64,000 nucleotides of DNA, from the NCBI RefSeq assembly GCF_033406955.1, contig NZ_CP137734.1, forward strand, positions 5,146,001 to 5,210,000, written 5' to 3'. Position numbers and translations under genes: made by a program. Each line of letters opens with the position of its first letter. The stretch's first letter is position 1. The notes below the pieces were generated by a model. It was not told where the DNA came from, did no database searches, and saw only the letters and a list, made by a program, of their open reading frames with translations. The DNA is from Streptomyces violaceoruber (GTDB lineage: Bacteria; Actinomycetota; Actinomycetes; Streptomycetales; Streptomycetaceae). Positions 41,801-50,142 of this stretch are shown here, piece by piece.

Positions 41801-43822
41801 GGCGGCAGCGCGGGCTACGACCACAAGGGCATGGGCATCACCGCCCGCGGCGCCTGGGAGTCCGTCAAGCGGCACTTCCGGGAGCTGGGCGTGGACACCC
41901 AGACCCAGGACTTCACGGTCGTCGGCATCGGCGACATGTCCGGCGACGTCTTCGGCAACGGCATGCTGCTCAGCGAGCACATCCGCCTGGTCGCCGCCTT
42001 CGACCACCGGCACATCTTCATCGACCCGACGCCGGACGCGGCCACCTCCTACGCCGAGCGCCGCCGGCTGTTCGAGCTGCCGCGCTCGTCCTGGGAGGAC
42101 TACAACACCGAGCTGCTCTCGGCGGGCGGCGGCATCTTCCCGCGCACGGCCAAGTCCATCCCGGTCAACGCGCACGTCCGCGAGGCCCTCGGCATCGAGC
42201 CGGGCGTCACCAAGATGACCCCGGCCGAGCTGATGAAGGCGATCCTCAGCTCCCCGGTGGACCTGCTGTGGAACGGCGGCATCGGCACCTACGTCAAGGC
42301 GTCCACCGAGTCCAACGCGGACGTCGGCGACAAGGGCAACGACGCCATCCGCGTCGACGGCAAGGACCTGCGGGTCCAGGTCGTCGGCGAGGGCGGCAAC
42401 CTGGGCCTGACCCAGCTGGGCCGGATCGAGTTCGCGCTGCAGGGCGGCCGGATCAACACCGACGCCATCGACAACAGCGCGGGCGTGGACACCTCCGACC
42501 ACGAGGTGAACATCAAGATCCTGCTCAACGGTCTCGTCAAGGACGGCGACATGACCGTCAAGCAGCGCAACAAGCTGCTCGCCCAGATGACCGACGAGGT
42601 CGGCGCGCTGGTCCTGCGCAACAACTACGCGCAGAACACGGCGATCGCCAACGCGCTCGCCCAGTCCAGGGACATGCTCCACGCCCAGCAGCGCTTCATG
42701 CGGCACCTGGTCAGGGAGGGCCACCTCAACCGGGCCCTGGAGTTCCTGCCCACCGACCGCCAGATCCGGGAGCGGCTGAGCAGCGGACACGGCCTGACCG
42801 GCCCGGAGACGGCCGTACTGCTGGCGTACACGAAGATCACCGTCGCCGAGGAGCTGCTGCACACCTCGCTGCCGGACGACCCGTACCTCAAGGGTCTGCT
42901 GCACGCCTACTTCCCGACGGCGCTGCGCGAGCAGTTCGCCGAGCAGGTCGACGGCCACCCGCTGCGCCGCGAGATCACGACGACCGTCCTGGTCAACGAC
43001 ACGGTCAACACGGGCGGTACGACGTATCTGCACCGGATGCGCGAGGAGACCGGCGCGTCGCTCGAGGAGATCGTGCGGGCGCAGACCGTGGCGCGGGCGA
43101 TCTTCCGCTCCTCGCCGGTGTGGGACGCGGTGGAGGAGCTGGACACCAAGGCCGACGCCGCCGTCCAGACCCGGATCCGGCTGCACTCGCGCCGCCTGGT
43201 CGAGCGCGGCACGCGCTGGCTGCTCAACAACCGGCCGCAGCCGCTGGAGCTGGCCGAGACGGTGGACTTCTTCGCCGAGCGGGTCGAGCAGGTGTGGTCG
43301 CAGCTGCCGAAGCTGCTGCGCGGTGCGGACGCGGAGTGGTACCAGCACATCTACGACGAGCTGACCGGCGCCGGAGTCCCGGACGAGCCGGCGACGCTGG
43401 TGGCCGGGTTCTCCTCGGTCTTCGCGGCGCTGGACATCGTGTCGGTGGCCGACCGCATGGGCAAGGAGCCGCTGGACGTCGCGGAGGTGTACTACGACCT
43501 CGCCGACCGGCTGGGCGTCACCCAGCTGATGGACCGGATCAGTGACCTGCCGCGGGACGACCGCTGGCAGTCCATGGCCCGTGCGGCGATCCGCGAGGAC
43601 CTGTACGCGGCGCACGCGGCGCTGACCGCGGACGTCCTGGCGGTGGGCAACGGGTCGTCGACGCCGGAGCAGCGGTTCAAGGCGTGGGAGGAGAAGAACG
43701 CGGCGATTCTCGGGCGGGCGCGGACGACGCTGGAGGAGATCCGGCAGTCGGACGCGTTTGATCTGTCCAACCTCTCGGTGGCCATGCGGACGATGCGGAC
43801 GTTGCTGCGCACGCATTCGTAG
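38861..43822 (+). CDS. gdh: NAD-specific glutamate dehydrogenase, large (GDH-180 type)
   Basis: 1653 aa, the length of the large NAD-GDH class first known from Streptomyces clavuligerus. It oxidatively deaminates glutamate to 2-oxoglutarate and ammonia, a catabolic role. Long N-terminal regulatory region with ACT-like parts; catalytic core near residues 850-1250 with HLRFGKVARGGLRWSDRRED, KAQMVKNTVIVPVGAKGGFV (substrate lysines), VGIGDMSGDVFGNGML (NAD fold) and DLLWNGGIGTYVKAS; helical C-terminal tail. ATG 38861 has GAGG upstream and the standard start (MQTKLDEAKAELLERAA). An earlier in-frame ATG at 38792 is not supported. A terminator follows the gene. Confidence 0.95.
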   Translation: MQTKLDEAKAELLERAARVAENSPVGGHLPTGTTGEGTPGTPDGPDGAPDYASVFAFLQRYYRHTAPEDLADRDPVDIFGAAVSHYRLAENRPQGTANVRVHTPTVEENGWTCSHSVVEVVTDDMPFLVDSVTNELTRQGRGIHVVVHPQIVVRRDIAGKLVEVLAGPPAADLPHDAHVESWIHVEIDRETDRGDLKQITADLLRVLNDVRETVEDWGKMRDAAVRIADQLSTEATPEDLPARELEEARELLRWLADDHFTFLGYREYQLREDDSLAAVAGTGLGILRSDPHHAADESHPVSPSFERLPADARAKAREHRLLVLTKANSRATVHRPSYLDYVGVKKFDENGNVVGERRFLGLFSSAAYTESVRRVPVVRRKVEEVLERAGFSPNSHDGRDLLQILETYPRDEMFQTSVEELEPIVTSVLYLQERRRLRLYLRQDEYGRYYSALVYLPRDRYTTGVRLRIIDILKEELGGTSVDFTAWNTESILSRLHFVVRVPQGTELPHLSDADKERVEARLVEAARSWADGFGEALTAEFGEERAAELLRLYGSAFPEGYKADHGPRSAVADLGHLEQLDEETTFALSLYEPVGAAPEERRFKIYQKGGSVSLSAVLPVLSRLGVEVTDERPYELRCADRTTAWIYDFGLRMPKAPSGGADYLGDDARERVQDAFAATWTGKAENDGFNALVLSAGLTWREAMVLRAYAKYLRQAGSTFSQDYMEDTLRNNVHTTRLLINLFEARMAPERQRAGREIVDALLEEVDAALDQVASLDEDRILRSFLTVIKATLRTNFFQEASGGVPHDYVSMKFDPQAIPDLPAPRPAFEIWVYSPRVEGVHLRFGKVARGGLRWSDRREDFRTEILGLVKAQMVKNTVIVPVGAKGGFVAKQLPDPGVDRDAWLAEGIASYKTFISALLDITDNMVAGEVVHPADVVRHDEDDTYLVVAADKGTAKFSDIANEVAESYNFWLGDAFASGGSAGYDHKGMGITARGAWESVKRHFRELGVDTQTQDFTVVGIGDMSGDVFGNGMLLSEHIRLVAAFDHRHIFIDPTPDAATSYAERRRLFELPRSSWEDYNTELLSAGGGIFPRTAKSIPVNAHVREALGIEPGVTKMTPAELMKAILSSPVDLLWNGGIGTYVKASTESNADVGDKGNDAIRVDGKDLRVQVVGEGGNLGLTQLGRIEFALQGGRINTDAIDNSAGVDTSDHEVNIKILLNGLVKDGDMTVKQRNKLLAQMTDEVGALVLRNNYAQNTAIANALAQSRDMLHAQQRFMRHLVREGHLNRALEFLPTDRQIRERLSSGHGLTGPETAVLLAYTKITVAEELLHTSLPDDPYLKGLLHAYFPTALREQFAEQVDGHPLRREITTTVLVNDTVNTGGTTYLHRMREETGASLEEIVRAQTVARAIFRSSPVWDAVEELDTKADAAVQTRIRLHSRRLVERGTRWLLNNRPQPLELAETVDFFAERVEQVWSQLPKLLRGADAEWYQHIYDELTGAGVPDEPATLVAGFSSVFAALDIVSVADRMGKEPLDVAEVYYDLADRLGVTQLMDRISDLPRDDRWQSMARAAIREDLYAAHAALTADVLAVGNGSSTPEQRFKAWEEKNAAILGRARTTLEEIRQSDAFDLSNLSVAMRTMRTLLRTHS

Positions 43823-43855
43823 GAGGCGGTGCGGCGGTTGCGTCGTTGCCGTGTG

Positions 43856-43891
43856 AGGCGCCCCGGGCCGGGTTCGGTCCGGGGCGCCTTT
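43856..43891 (+). terminator. Terminator after the glutamate dehydrogenase gene
   Basis: An 11-bp perfect stem, AGGCGCCCCGG (43856-43866) with CCGGGGCGCCT (43879-43889), then TTT. It lies 34 nt after the GDH stop. Confidence 0.85.
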
Positions 43892-43949
43892 GCGTCGCGC
43901 CCGGGGTGGGCGTGGACGCGGGGTGGGTGCGCAGCCCGGCGCCTACGGG

Positions 43950-44029
43950 GTGCCGCCCGCGCCCACCCGTGCCGCCCGGGGGTACCTCCCAGGCCGTTCA
44001 GGCACTGGGGGAGGCACGACTGCCCGCAG
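43950..44029 (-). repeat. Dispersed ~80-bp intergenic palindromic repeat, copy B
   Basis: Reading the minus strand, this block matches copy A (1597-1675) nearly end to end, starting CTGCGGGCAGTCGTGCC. It lies between the GDH terminator and the stop of a convergent glycosyltransferase gene (44041). Both copies sit in 3' intergenic positions. See the finding for detail. Confidence 0.75.
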
Positions 44030-44040
44030 TCGGGGTGACG

Positions 44041-45762
44041 TCAACGGAGGATGTTGGACAGCAAGCGGGCTGCTCTGCGGGTTCGGGGGGTGGAGAGGCG
44101 GCGCGCGGCAGGGCCGAGGATTTTGGCCGTCGTGCCCACCGGCTGCCAGGTGATCTGGAGGCGGCCCGGGTTGTGGCCCTCAGGGCGGAGGGTGACGCGG
44201 TGGGGGGTGAGGCCGGTGCGATAGGGGACGCGGGCCGTGAGGGGCGGGAAGGCCAGGGGCGCCAGGAGGATGCCCGTGTGGGTGCGGCCGCGATGGCGGA
44301 GGCGGAGCACGGGATGGCGGGTGCCCGCGAAGCCGTGCAGGGGGAGACGGGCCGCCGCCAGGTCCAGGCGGACGCGGCCCTCGAAGAGTCCGGGGCGGAC
44401 GGGCGAGAGGCGGAAGGGAACCGTGAGGCGCCTCGGGCCGGGGGAGAGGTGGAGCACCGCGCGCTGGGGGCCGACGGGGAGGCGCAGGGCCGGGTCGTAG
44501 GTGCGGACGGTGAGGTCGACCGACGCACCGGGGCCACGCGTGATCTCCGTGATCTCGTGCCGGAGCAGGGCGGTGAAGAACGGGCGGGTGTCCAGGTCCA
44601 GGTCGGTCAGGTCCAGCTCGCGCCGGGACTCGGGGGAGGCCGGGACCTCCTCGCCCCAGTACACGCGGCCGCTCTGCTCGTCCGGCGTCACCCGGCGCGG
44701 TGCCACGTCGTGGCCGAGGCCGCGGGCCGCCGTACGTACGTCGGACAGGCGCCGGTCGCGCAGCAGCCGCAGGACGACCCGTTCGGCGCGGGGCAGCCGG
44801 GCGTAGGCGCCCTCGGCGAGCGTGTCGAGGTAGGGGTTCATCAGGTCCGCGAAGGAGGCCAGCCAGGTGTCGTCCCGGTAGGGGAGGTCACCGGCGTACA
44901 TCCGGAAGTCGTGCTTGAGGAACTTGAAGTCCTTGTCCTCGCGCAGCGCCTCGTGTCCGCTCTCGGCCAGGAACGCGTCGATGAGGCGCTGCACGTGGAC
45001 GCGGTCGCGGACGTTGGTGAGCTTGTGCCGCTGGTTGGAGATGGAGGCGGAGTCGGCGGCCGCGTACGGGGCGATGTACCAGCGGTAGACCGGCTCGGGG
45101 ACCACGGTGAACGTCTTGGCCAGGCAGTACGCCTGCGCCGAGAAGAGCTGGTCCTCGTAGTGGATGCCCTCGGGGAAGCGCAGGCCGTGCCGGTCGAGGA
45201 AGGCACGGGCGTACATCTTGCTGGTGGAGAGGTGCTCGAAGAGCAGGCGCGGGTCGGCCTCGATGCCGTCGAGGGTGCGGCGTTCGGCGACCAGGTGCGG
45301 CATCCAGGTCGTGCGGCGTCCGCCGTCCTCGCGGATGCGGTGCACGGCGCCCATGGCGAAGTCCAGGTCGCGTTCGCGGTGGGCGGCGAGCAGGACCTCG
45401 ACGGCGCGTTCGGGGAGTTCGTCGTCGCTGTCCAGGAACATCAGGTACGGCGCCCGCGCGATCTCCAGGGCGCGGTTGCGCGGGGCGCTGCACCCGCCGC
45501 TGTTCTCCGGCAGCCGGAGGTAGACGACGCGCGGGTCGTGGGCGGCCAGTTCGCGGGCCACCTCCTCGGTCGCGTCGGTCGAGTGGTCGTCGCTGATGAC
45601 GACCTCGATGTTCGCGTGGGACTGGCGCAGCGCGGAGGCGACCGCGCGGGGGAGGCGCCCGGCGTCGTTGTAGACGATGACGGTGACGGTGACGTCCGGT
45701 GTCCGCGAGGGGACGGGCGCGGGCGTGCCCGTGGCCGGGCTCGTGCTCGTGGCTGTCCTCAT
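44041..45762 (-). CDS. GT2 glycosyltransferase, TarS-like architecture
   Basis: 573 aa. The N-terminal GT-A domain (residues 22-230) has VTVIVYNDAGRLPRAVASAL, the nucleotide/metal motif FLDSDDEL and an acceptor-site motif GIHYEDQLF. The middle is helical. The C-terminal ~200 residues are beta-rich and Arg-rich (TVRTYDPALRLPVGPQRAVL). Family 2 enzyme with a TarS-like two-part layout: in Staphylococcus TarS (also ~573 aa) adds GlcNAc to wall teichoic acid. Here the gene overlaps by ATGA with a TagF-like gene whose own GT2 domain lacks the DxD motif, so it may provide the glycosyl activity. The sugar is unknown. Confidence 0.82.
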   Translation of the reverse strand: MRTATSTSPATGTPAPVPSRTPDVTVTVIVYNDAGRLPRAVASALRQSHANIEVVISDDHSTDATEEVARELAAHDPRVVYLRLPENSGGCSAPRNRALEIARAPYLMFLDSDDELPERAVEVLLAAHRERDLDFAMGAVHRIREDGGRRTTWMPHLVAERRTLDGIEADPRLLFEHLSTSKMYARAFLDRHGLRFPEGIHYEDQLFSAQAYCLAKTFTVVPEPVYRWYIAPYAAADSASISNQRHKLTNVRDRVHVQRLIDAFLAESGHEALREDKDFKFLKHDFRMYAGDLPYRDDTWLASFADLMNPYLDTLAEGAYARLPRAERVVLRLLRDRRLSDVRTAARGLGHDVAPRRVTPDEQSGRVYWGEEVPASPESRRELDLTDLDLDTRPFFTALLRHEITEITRGPGASVDLTVRTYDPALRLPVGPQRAVLHLSPGPRRLTVPFRLSPVRPGLFEGRVRLDLAAARLPLHGFAGTRHPVLRLRHRGRTHTGILLAPLAFPPLTARVPYRTGLTPHRVTLRPEGHNPGRLQITWQPVGTTAKILGPAARRLSTPRTRRAARLLSNILR

Positions 45763-47999
45763 GACGAGGTCGCCTCCTCGGGGCTCGGGGCCGGGGTGCG
45801 GTCCTCGACCGGCAGGACCGGGGGCAGCGTCCGCTCGTCCTCGCCGAGGAAGACCCGGCGCACGACGCGTTCGGCGGCGCGGCCGTCGTCGTACTCGCAG
45901 AACCGGCGCCTGAAGGCGGTCCGGGCCTTCGTCGCGCGCTCGTCGTGCCAGGCGTCGGAGGTGAGGATCTCCGTCAGCTCCGCCTGGGTGCGGGCGACCG
46001 GTCCGGGGGCCTCGGCCATCAGGTCGAAGTAGACGCCGCGGGTGGTGCGGTAGGTCTCCCAGTCGTCGGCGTGGATGACGATCGGGCGGTCGAGGTTGGC
46101 GTAGTCGAACATGATCGACGAGTAGTCGGTGACCAGCGCGTCGGCGGCCAGGCACAGCTCCTCGACGGGTTCGTAGGAGGAGACGTCGACGAGGCGGCCG
46201 GTGCGGCGCAGGCCCGCCAGCGGGGCCGAGGGGGCGGCGGCGCTGTCGTAGAAGTAGTGCGCGCGCACCAGCAGAACCGTTTCTTCACCGAGTCGGTCGG
46301 CGAGGGCCGCGAGGTCCAGGCGCGGGGTCCAGCCGGCCTCGTAGTCGCGGTGGGTGGGCGCGTAGAGAACCGCGCGGCGGCCGGGTGCGATGCCGAGGCG
46401 CTCGCGGGCCGCGCGGACCTCGGCGGGACCGGCGGTGTAGTACACGTCGTTGCGCGGGTAGCCGTGGTCGAGGGAGAGGTGGCGGGACGGGTAGGCCCGC
46501 TGCCACATGCGGGTGGAGTGGCTGTTGGCGGAGACGCTGAAGTCCCACTTGTCGACGCGCTCGAGCAGCGCCTGGAAGTCCAGGCCGTGGGCGGCGGCCG
46601 GGTACGGCAGCTGGTCCACGCCCATGCGCTTGAGCGGGGTCCCGTGGTGGGTCTGGAGGTGGACGGTGCCGGGGCGTTTGACCACCGCGTCCGGGAAGTT
46701 GACGTTGTTGACCAGGTACTTGGCGCGGGCCAGCACCTCCCAGTAGCGGCGGGTGCCGGGCACCACGTGGTCGGTGCCGGGCGGCAGCAGGGCCGCGCCC
46801 TGCGCCGTGACCACCCACACCGGGTGGACGCCCGGGGCGAGTTCGGCGAGCTTGGTGGCGATCGCGGCCGGGTTGCAGGCCACCCCGCGGTTCCAGTACG
46901 CCGAGAACACCGCGAGGTGCGGGTCGAGGGGGCGGGCCAGGGCGGCGCGGTACTGGAGGGTGCGCAGCCGGGTACCGGCCCAGCGTCTGCCGGTGCGCGC
47001 GGCGGCGCGCACCCCGCGGCGGGCGTGGCTGGCGGTCCGCAGGGCGCGGTACCTGCCGTAGGCGCCCTCCTCCAGGAGCGAGCGGCGTACGCCCTCCAGT
47101 CCGGCCGGGCGCCGCAGTCCCTCGGGGCGGTGGCGCCGGGCGGTCACCGACGCCCGGTGGAAGAACTCCCGCGCCACGTCGTCCGGCATCCCGGCGCGGG
47201 CGAAGGTGTGCAGGCAGTCGCGGATCATCAGGTCGTACAGGACGCCGTGGACGGCGGGCCGGTCGGCGGTGAGGCCCAGGAGCGCCTCGTAGCGGTCGAC
47301 CAGGGCGTACCGCTGCGCCGCTGTGGGCGGCGGCAGGCTCTCGGGGCGCAGCCTGCGGTCCTCGTACGCCGGGTGGGGCAGGCAGGCGACGCGGTCGGCG
47401 AGCAGCAGCGCGGCGTACGCGGCGAAGGGCTCGTCCTCGGTGGTCAGGAGCCGTTCGTGGGCCCGCCAGAAGCCGGCGCGCACGGCGCGGTTGCCGAGCA
47501 GCGGGGTGAGGCGGAGCAGCCCCGCGCGGTCGTCGAGGGCGAGGCTCTCCCCGGCGCGGCCCGCGCGGGCGAGGCGCGGTCCGTCGGGGGAGGGCAGACC
47601 CGAGGCGCGCCAGGAGCTGCGGACGTGGTCGAGGAGCAGGACCTCCACGGCGTCGGGGAGGGCACCGGCGCGCTCGGCGACGGCGGGCGGGGCGCCGACG
47701 GGCAGCCCGTCCTTGGCGTGCACGAAGTGCAGCCACCGGCCCCGCGCCCGTGCCGCCCCCGCCGAACGGGCCGCGGCGTCACCGGCTCCGTCCGGCAGGG
47801 GCAGCACGGTGAAGGCGGGGGCGTGCCGCTCGGCGACCTCCCGCGCCCAGTCCCCGACGGCGGCGACGATCACCTCGACGCCGGTGAGGGGGTGGGCGTC
47901 CAGGGAGTCGAGGAGGGCGGGCAGGTGGTCCTGGACGTTGCGGCCGTGGACGATGACGCTGAGGTCGGGGGCCGTCTCGGACATCGCGGTGACGGACAT
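45759..47999 (-). CDS. CDP-glycerol glycerophosphotransferase (TagF-like) with degenerate N-terminal GT2 domain
   Basis: 746 aa. The C-terminal half (about residues 350-720) has all hallmarks of the Glyphos_transf family: HHGTPLKRMGVD, GYPRNDVYY, YAPTHRDYEAGW, RAHYFYDS and LVTDYSSIMFDYANLDRP. These catalytic His residues (HGTPLK and RAHYF) are conserved. The N-terminal ~130 residues resemble a GT2 domain (LSVIVHGRNVQDHLPALLDSL), but where intact relatives have FLDSDD this one reads FVHAKDG, so it has no DxD and is probably inactive. GAAGGAG lies 8 nt before ATG 47999, supporting the start. Probably polymerises or primes glycerol-phosphate chains at the membrane. AT-rich DNA upstream suggests its own promoter. 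Confidence 0.85.
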   Translation of the reverse strand: MSVTAMSETAPDLSVIVHGRNVQDHLPALLDSLDAHPLTGVEVIVAAVGDWAREVAERHAPAFTVLPLPDGAGDAAARSAGAARARGRWLHFVHAKDGLPVGAPPAVAERAGALPDAVEVLLLDHVRSSWRASGLPSPDGPRLARAGRAGESLALDDRAGLLRLTPLLGNRAVRAGFWRAHERLLTTEDEPFAAYAALLLADRVACLPHPAYEDRRLRPESLPPPTAAQRYALVDRYEALLGLTADRPAVHGVLYDLMIRDCLHTFARAGMPDDVAREFFHRASVTARRHRPEGLRRPAGLEGVRRSLLEEGAYGRYRALRTASHARRGVRAAARTGRRWAGTRLRTLQYRAALARPLDPHLAVFSAYWNRGVACNPAAIATKLAELAPGVHPVWVVTAQGAALLPPGTDHVVPGTRRYWEVLARAKYLVNNVNFPDAVVKRPGTVHLQTHHGTPLKRMGVDQLPYPAAAHGLDFQALLERVDKWDFSVSANSHSTRMWQRAYPSRHLSLDHGYPRNDVYYTAGPAEVRAARERLGIAPGRRAVLYAPTHRDYEAGWTPRLDLAALADRLGEETVLLVRAHYFYDSAAAPSAPLAGLRRTGRLVDVSSYEPVEELCLAADALVTDYSSIMFDYANLDRPIVIHADDWETYRTTRGVYFDLMAEAPGPVARTQAELTEILTSDAWHDERATKARTAFRRRFCEYDDGRAAERVVRRVFLGEDERTLPPVLPVEDRTPAPSPEEATSS

Positions 48000-48127
48000 C
48001 GCGGGGACTCCTTCGCCTTCGTCGCTCCCGGAGCACTCCTGTGGTCGACTGCTATGCGGTCATCGTGACATCAATCGGGCAAAAGGGTTAATTGTGAGTA
48101 CGCCTCACGGGCGACGGGACGGTGTGC
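48000..48127 (-). promoter_or_regulatory. Upstream region of the GT2/TagF-like operon
   Basis: A 128-nt gap between the ABC ATPase gene stop and the TagF-like start. On the minus strand it contains an unusually AT-rich patch (CAATTAACCCTTTTGCCCGA, then GCATAGCAGT). This is a likely promoter area, though no standard spacing of -35 and -10 is met. Confidence 0.35.
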
Positions 48128-49021
48128 TCACACGGCTGTCGGAGCCTTCGGCGCGGGCGCGGGCGCGGGCGCGGGTGCGGCCTTGGCCTGCGGCTTGGGT
48201 TTCGCCGCCGGGCCCGGGCCCGCGGTGAACTTCTCGTACTCCTTGAGGACCTCCTCCGTCGGCCCGTCCATCCGCAGTTCACCGCGCTCCAGCCACAGCA
48301 CCCGGTCGCAGGTGTCGCGGATGGACTTGTTGCTGTGGCTGACCAGGAACACCGTGCCGGCGTGCTTGCGCAGTTCCCGGATGCGCTGCTCGGACCGCTT
48401 CTGGAAGGAGCGGTCGCCGGTGGCCAGGGCCTCGTCCACGAGGAGGACGTCGTGGTCCTTGGCGGCGGCGATGGAGAACCGCAGGCGGGCCGCCATGCCG
48501 GAGGAGTACGTGCGCATCGGCAGGGTGATGAAGTCGCCCTTCTCGTTGATGCCGGAGAAGTCGACGATCTCCTGGTAGCGCTCCTTGACCTGTGCGCGGG
48601 ACATGCCCATCGCCAGGCCGCCGAGGTACACGTTGCGCTCGCCGGTGAGGTCGTTCATCAGGGCCGCGTTGACGCCGAGCAGGGAGGGCTGCCCGTCGGT
48701 GTAGATGCGGCCGTGCTCCACGGGAAGCAGGCCCGCGACCGCCTTGAGCAGCGTCGACTTGCCCGAACCGTTGGTGCCGATCAGACCGATGGCCTCGCCC
48801 CGGTACGCCACGAAGGACACCTTCTTCACGGCGTGCACCCGGCGCACGCCCGCGGCCTTCTCCGTCTTCCCGCGGCGCAGGATGCGGTTGAGGGCGGCGG
48901 TCGCGGTGCCGCGGCCGGCGCCGGTGCCGTTGACCCGGTAGACGATGTCGACGCCGTCGACGACGACGGTGGGCACGCGCTCGCCCGCCTGTTCGGCGGC
49001 AGTGCTGTTGTTGTCAGCCAC
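48128..49021 (-). CDS. Teichoic-acid-type ABC exporter, ATP-binding subunit (TagH-like)
   Basis: 297 aa. The ABC ATPase has Walker A LIGTNGSGKSTLLKAV, Q/leader region LLGVNAALMNDLTGERNVYL, signature YSSGMAARLRFSIAAA, Walker B VLLVDEALATGD and H-loop VSHSNKSI. The MNDLTGERNVYLGG and EALATGD forms are typical of polysaccharide/teichoic-acid exporters (TagH, Wzt, RfbE). An Ala/Pro/Lys-rich C-terminal tail (repeated PAPAPAP) follows the domain. The 8-nt overlap with the permease gene (stop 49014) couples the two. It drives export of undecaprenyl-linked polymer together with the permease. Confidence 0.92.
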   Translation of the reverse strand: MADNNSTAAEQAGERVPTVVVDGVDIVYRVNGTGAGRGTATAALNRILRRGKTEKAAGVRRVHAVKKVSFVAYRGEAIGLIGTNGSGKSTLLKAVAGLLPVEHGRIYTDGQPSLLGVNAALMNDLTGERNVYLGGLAMGMSRAQVKERYQEIVDFSGINEKGDFITLPMRTYSSGMAARLRFSIAAAKDHDVLLVDEALATGDRSFQKRSEQRIRELRKHAGTVFLVSHSNKSIRDTCDRVLWLERGELRMDGPTEEVLKEYEKFTAGPGPAAKPKPQAKAAPAPAPAPAPKAPTAV

Positions 49022-50045
49022 GACCGTAGGTCTCCTCGGCCTTCCAGAAGTAGACGAAGCCGCCGATCCCGGCGACCAGGGCCCAGCCCACCGCGAGCGC
49101 CCACACGTGCGGCGGCAGCTGGCTTCCGCCGAAGGTGTCGATCAGGGCGAAGCGCATCAGGTCGATGTAGACGACGGCGGGATTGAGCTGGAGGGCGGTG
49201 CCGACCCAGGACGGCAGCCCGCTGTCCGGGCCGGTCATGTGCTCGATGCTGAACATGACGCCCGAGGCGTACATCCAGGTGCGCAGCAGGAACGGCATCA
49301 GCTGGGCCATGTCGGGGATCTTCGAGCCCACCCGGGCCATGACCATCGCCACGCCCGCGTTGAACAGGAACTGCAGCACCAGTGCCGGCAGGGCGAGCAC
49401 CCAGGACGGGGCGGGCGGCACGCCGAAGGCCAGCAGGATCACGAGGAGCGCGGCCATCGAGAACAGCAGCTGCTGGAGCTGCTGGAGGCAGAACGACACC
49501 GGCAGCGCGGCGCGGGGGAAGTGCAGGGCGCGCACGAGGCCGAGGTTGCCGGAGATGGCGCGGGTGCCCGCCATGATCGAGCTCTGCGTGAACGTCCACA
49601 CGAACACGCCGGTGACCAGGAACGGGACGAAGTCCTCCACGCCGCGCTTGGTGTCCATCAGCAGGCCGAAGATGAAGTAGTACACCGCCGCGTTGAGCAG
49701 CGGCGTCATCACCTGCCAGAGCTGGCCCAGCTTGGCCTGGCTGTACTGGGCGGTGAGCTTGGCGGTGGAGAAGGCGCCGATGAAGTGCCGGCGCGCCCAC
49801 AGGTCGCGGACGTACTGGGGCAGCGAGGGGCGGGCACCGCTGACCGTCAGTCCGTGCCGGGCGGCGAGCGCCGCGAGGTCGGACCCGGCGGCGGGGCCGG
49901 ATTCGGTGGTGAAAGGGGCGGCCTGGGTCGATGCCCGGGTCGGGGGAGGGGGGTCGAGGACCTGGCTCACATCCGGTGCTTTCGCTCGGGGGAGGGGGCG
50001 AGAGGGCGACGCCCGTCGTTCACCTGGGTGACCGTGTGTGTTCAT
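49014..50045 (-). CDS. Teichoic-acid-type ABC exporter, permease subunit (TagG-like)
   Basis: 343 aa. The ABC-2 type permease core begins at residue ~90 (RRHFIGAFSTAKLTAQYSQAKLGQLWQVMTPLL), with six hydrophobic helices including AAVYYFIFGLLMD, PFLVTGVFVWTFTQSSIM and LVRALHFPRAALPVSF, as in TagG/Wzm. The long N-terminal Pro/Arg-rich segment may be partly artefact: GTG at 49970 (VSQVLDPPP) is an alternative start. ATG 50045 is open to the divergent intergenic region; neither has a strong ribosome binding site. It forms the exporter with the downstream ATPase. Confidence 0.9.
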   Translation of the reverse strand: MNTHGHPGERRASPSRPLPRAKAPDVSQVLDPPPPTRASTQAAPFTTESGPAAGSDLAALAARHGLTVSGARPSLPQYVRDLWARRHFIGAFSTAKLTAQYSQAKLGQLWQVMTPLLNAAVYYFIFGLLMDTKRGVEDFVPFLVTGVFVWTFTQSSIMAGTRAISGNLGLVRALHFPRAALPVSFCLQQLQQLLFSMAALLVILLAFGVPPAPSWVLALPALVLQFLFNAGVAMVMARVGSKIPDMAQLMPFLLRTWMYASGVMFSIEHMTGPDSGLPSWVGTALQLNPAVVYIDLMRFALIDTFGGSQLPPHVWALAVGWALVAGIGGFVYFWKAEETYGRG

Positions 50046-50061
50046 TTACGTCGGGACGGCA

Positions 50062-50125
50062 CCGTATCGTCGTGACGTGAGCGTAGGCCGTGGCAACGCC
50101 GGAACGCAACCGTTTCGTCGTGACG
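50062..50125. promoter_or_regulatory. Direct repeats between tagG-like and TetR genes (putative operators)
   Basis: CCGTATCGTCGTGACG (50062-50077) and CCGTTTCGTCGTGACG (50110-50125) are identical at 15 of 16 positions. They lie in the 97-nt gap between the permease and a TetR gene. Spacing is 48 bp, near 4.6 helical turns. Position suggests binding by the TetR protein or another regulator. Confidence 0.45.
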
Positions 50126-50128
50126 CCC

Positions 50129-50134
50129 TATGCT
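50129..50134 (+). promoter_or_regulatory. -10 element for a probably leaderless TetR transcript
   Basis: TATGCT ends 8 nt before the ATG at 50143. Typical -10 to start-site spacing would place the transcription start at or within 1-2 nt of the ATG, giving a leaderless mRNA, a common class in Streptomyces. No ribosome binding site is visible upstream. Confidence 0.45.
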
Positions 50135-50142
50135 TGACCCGC

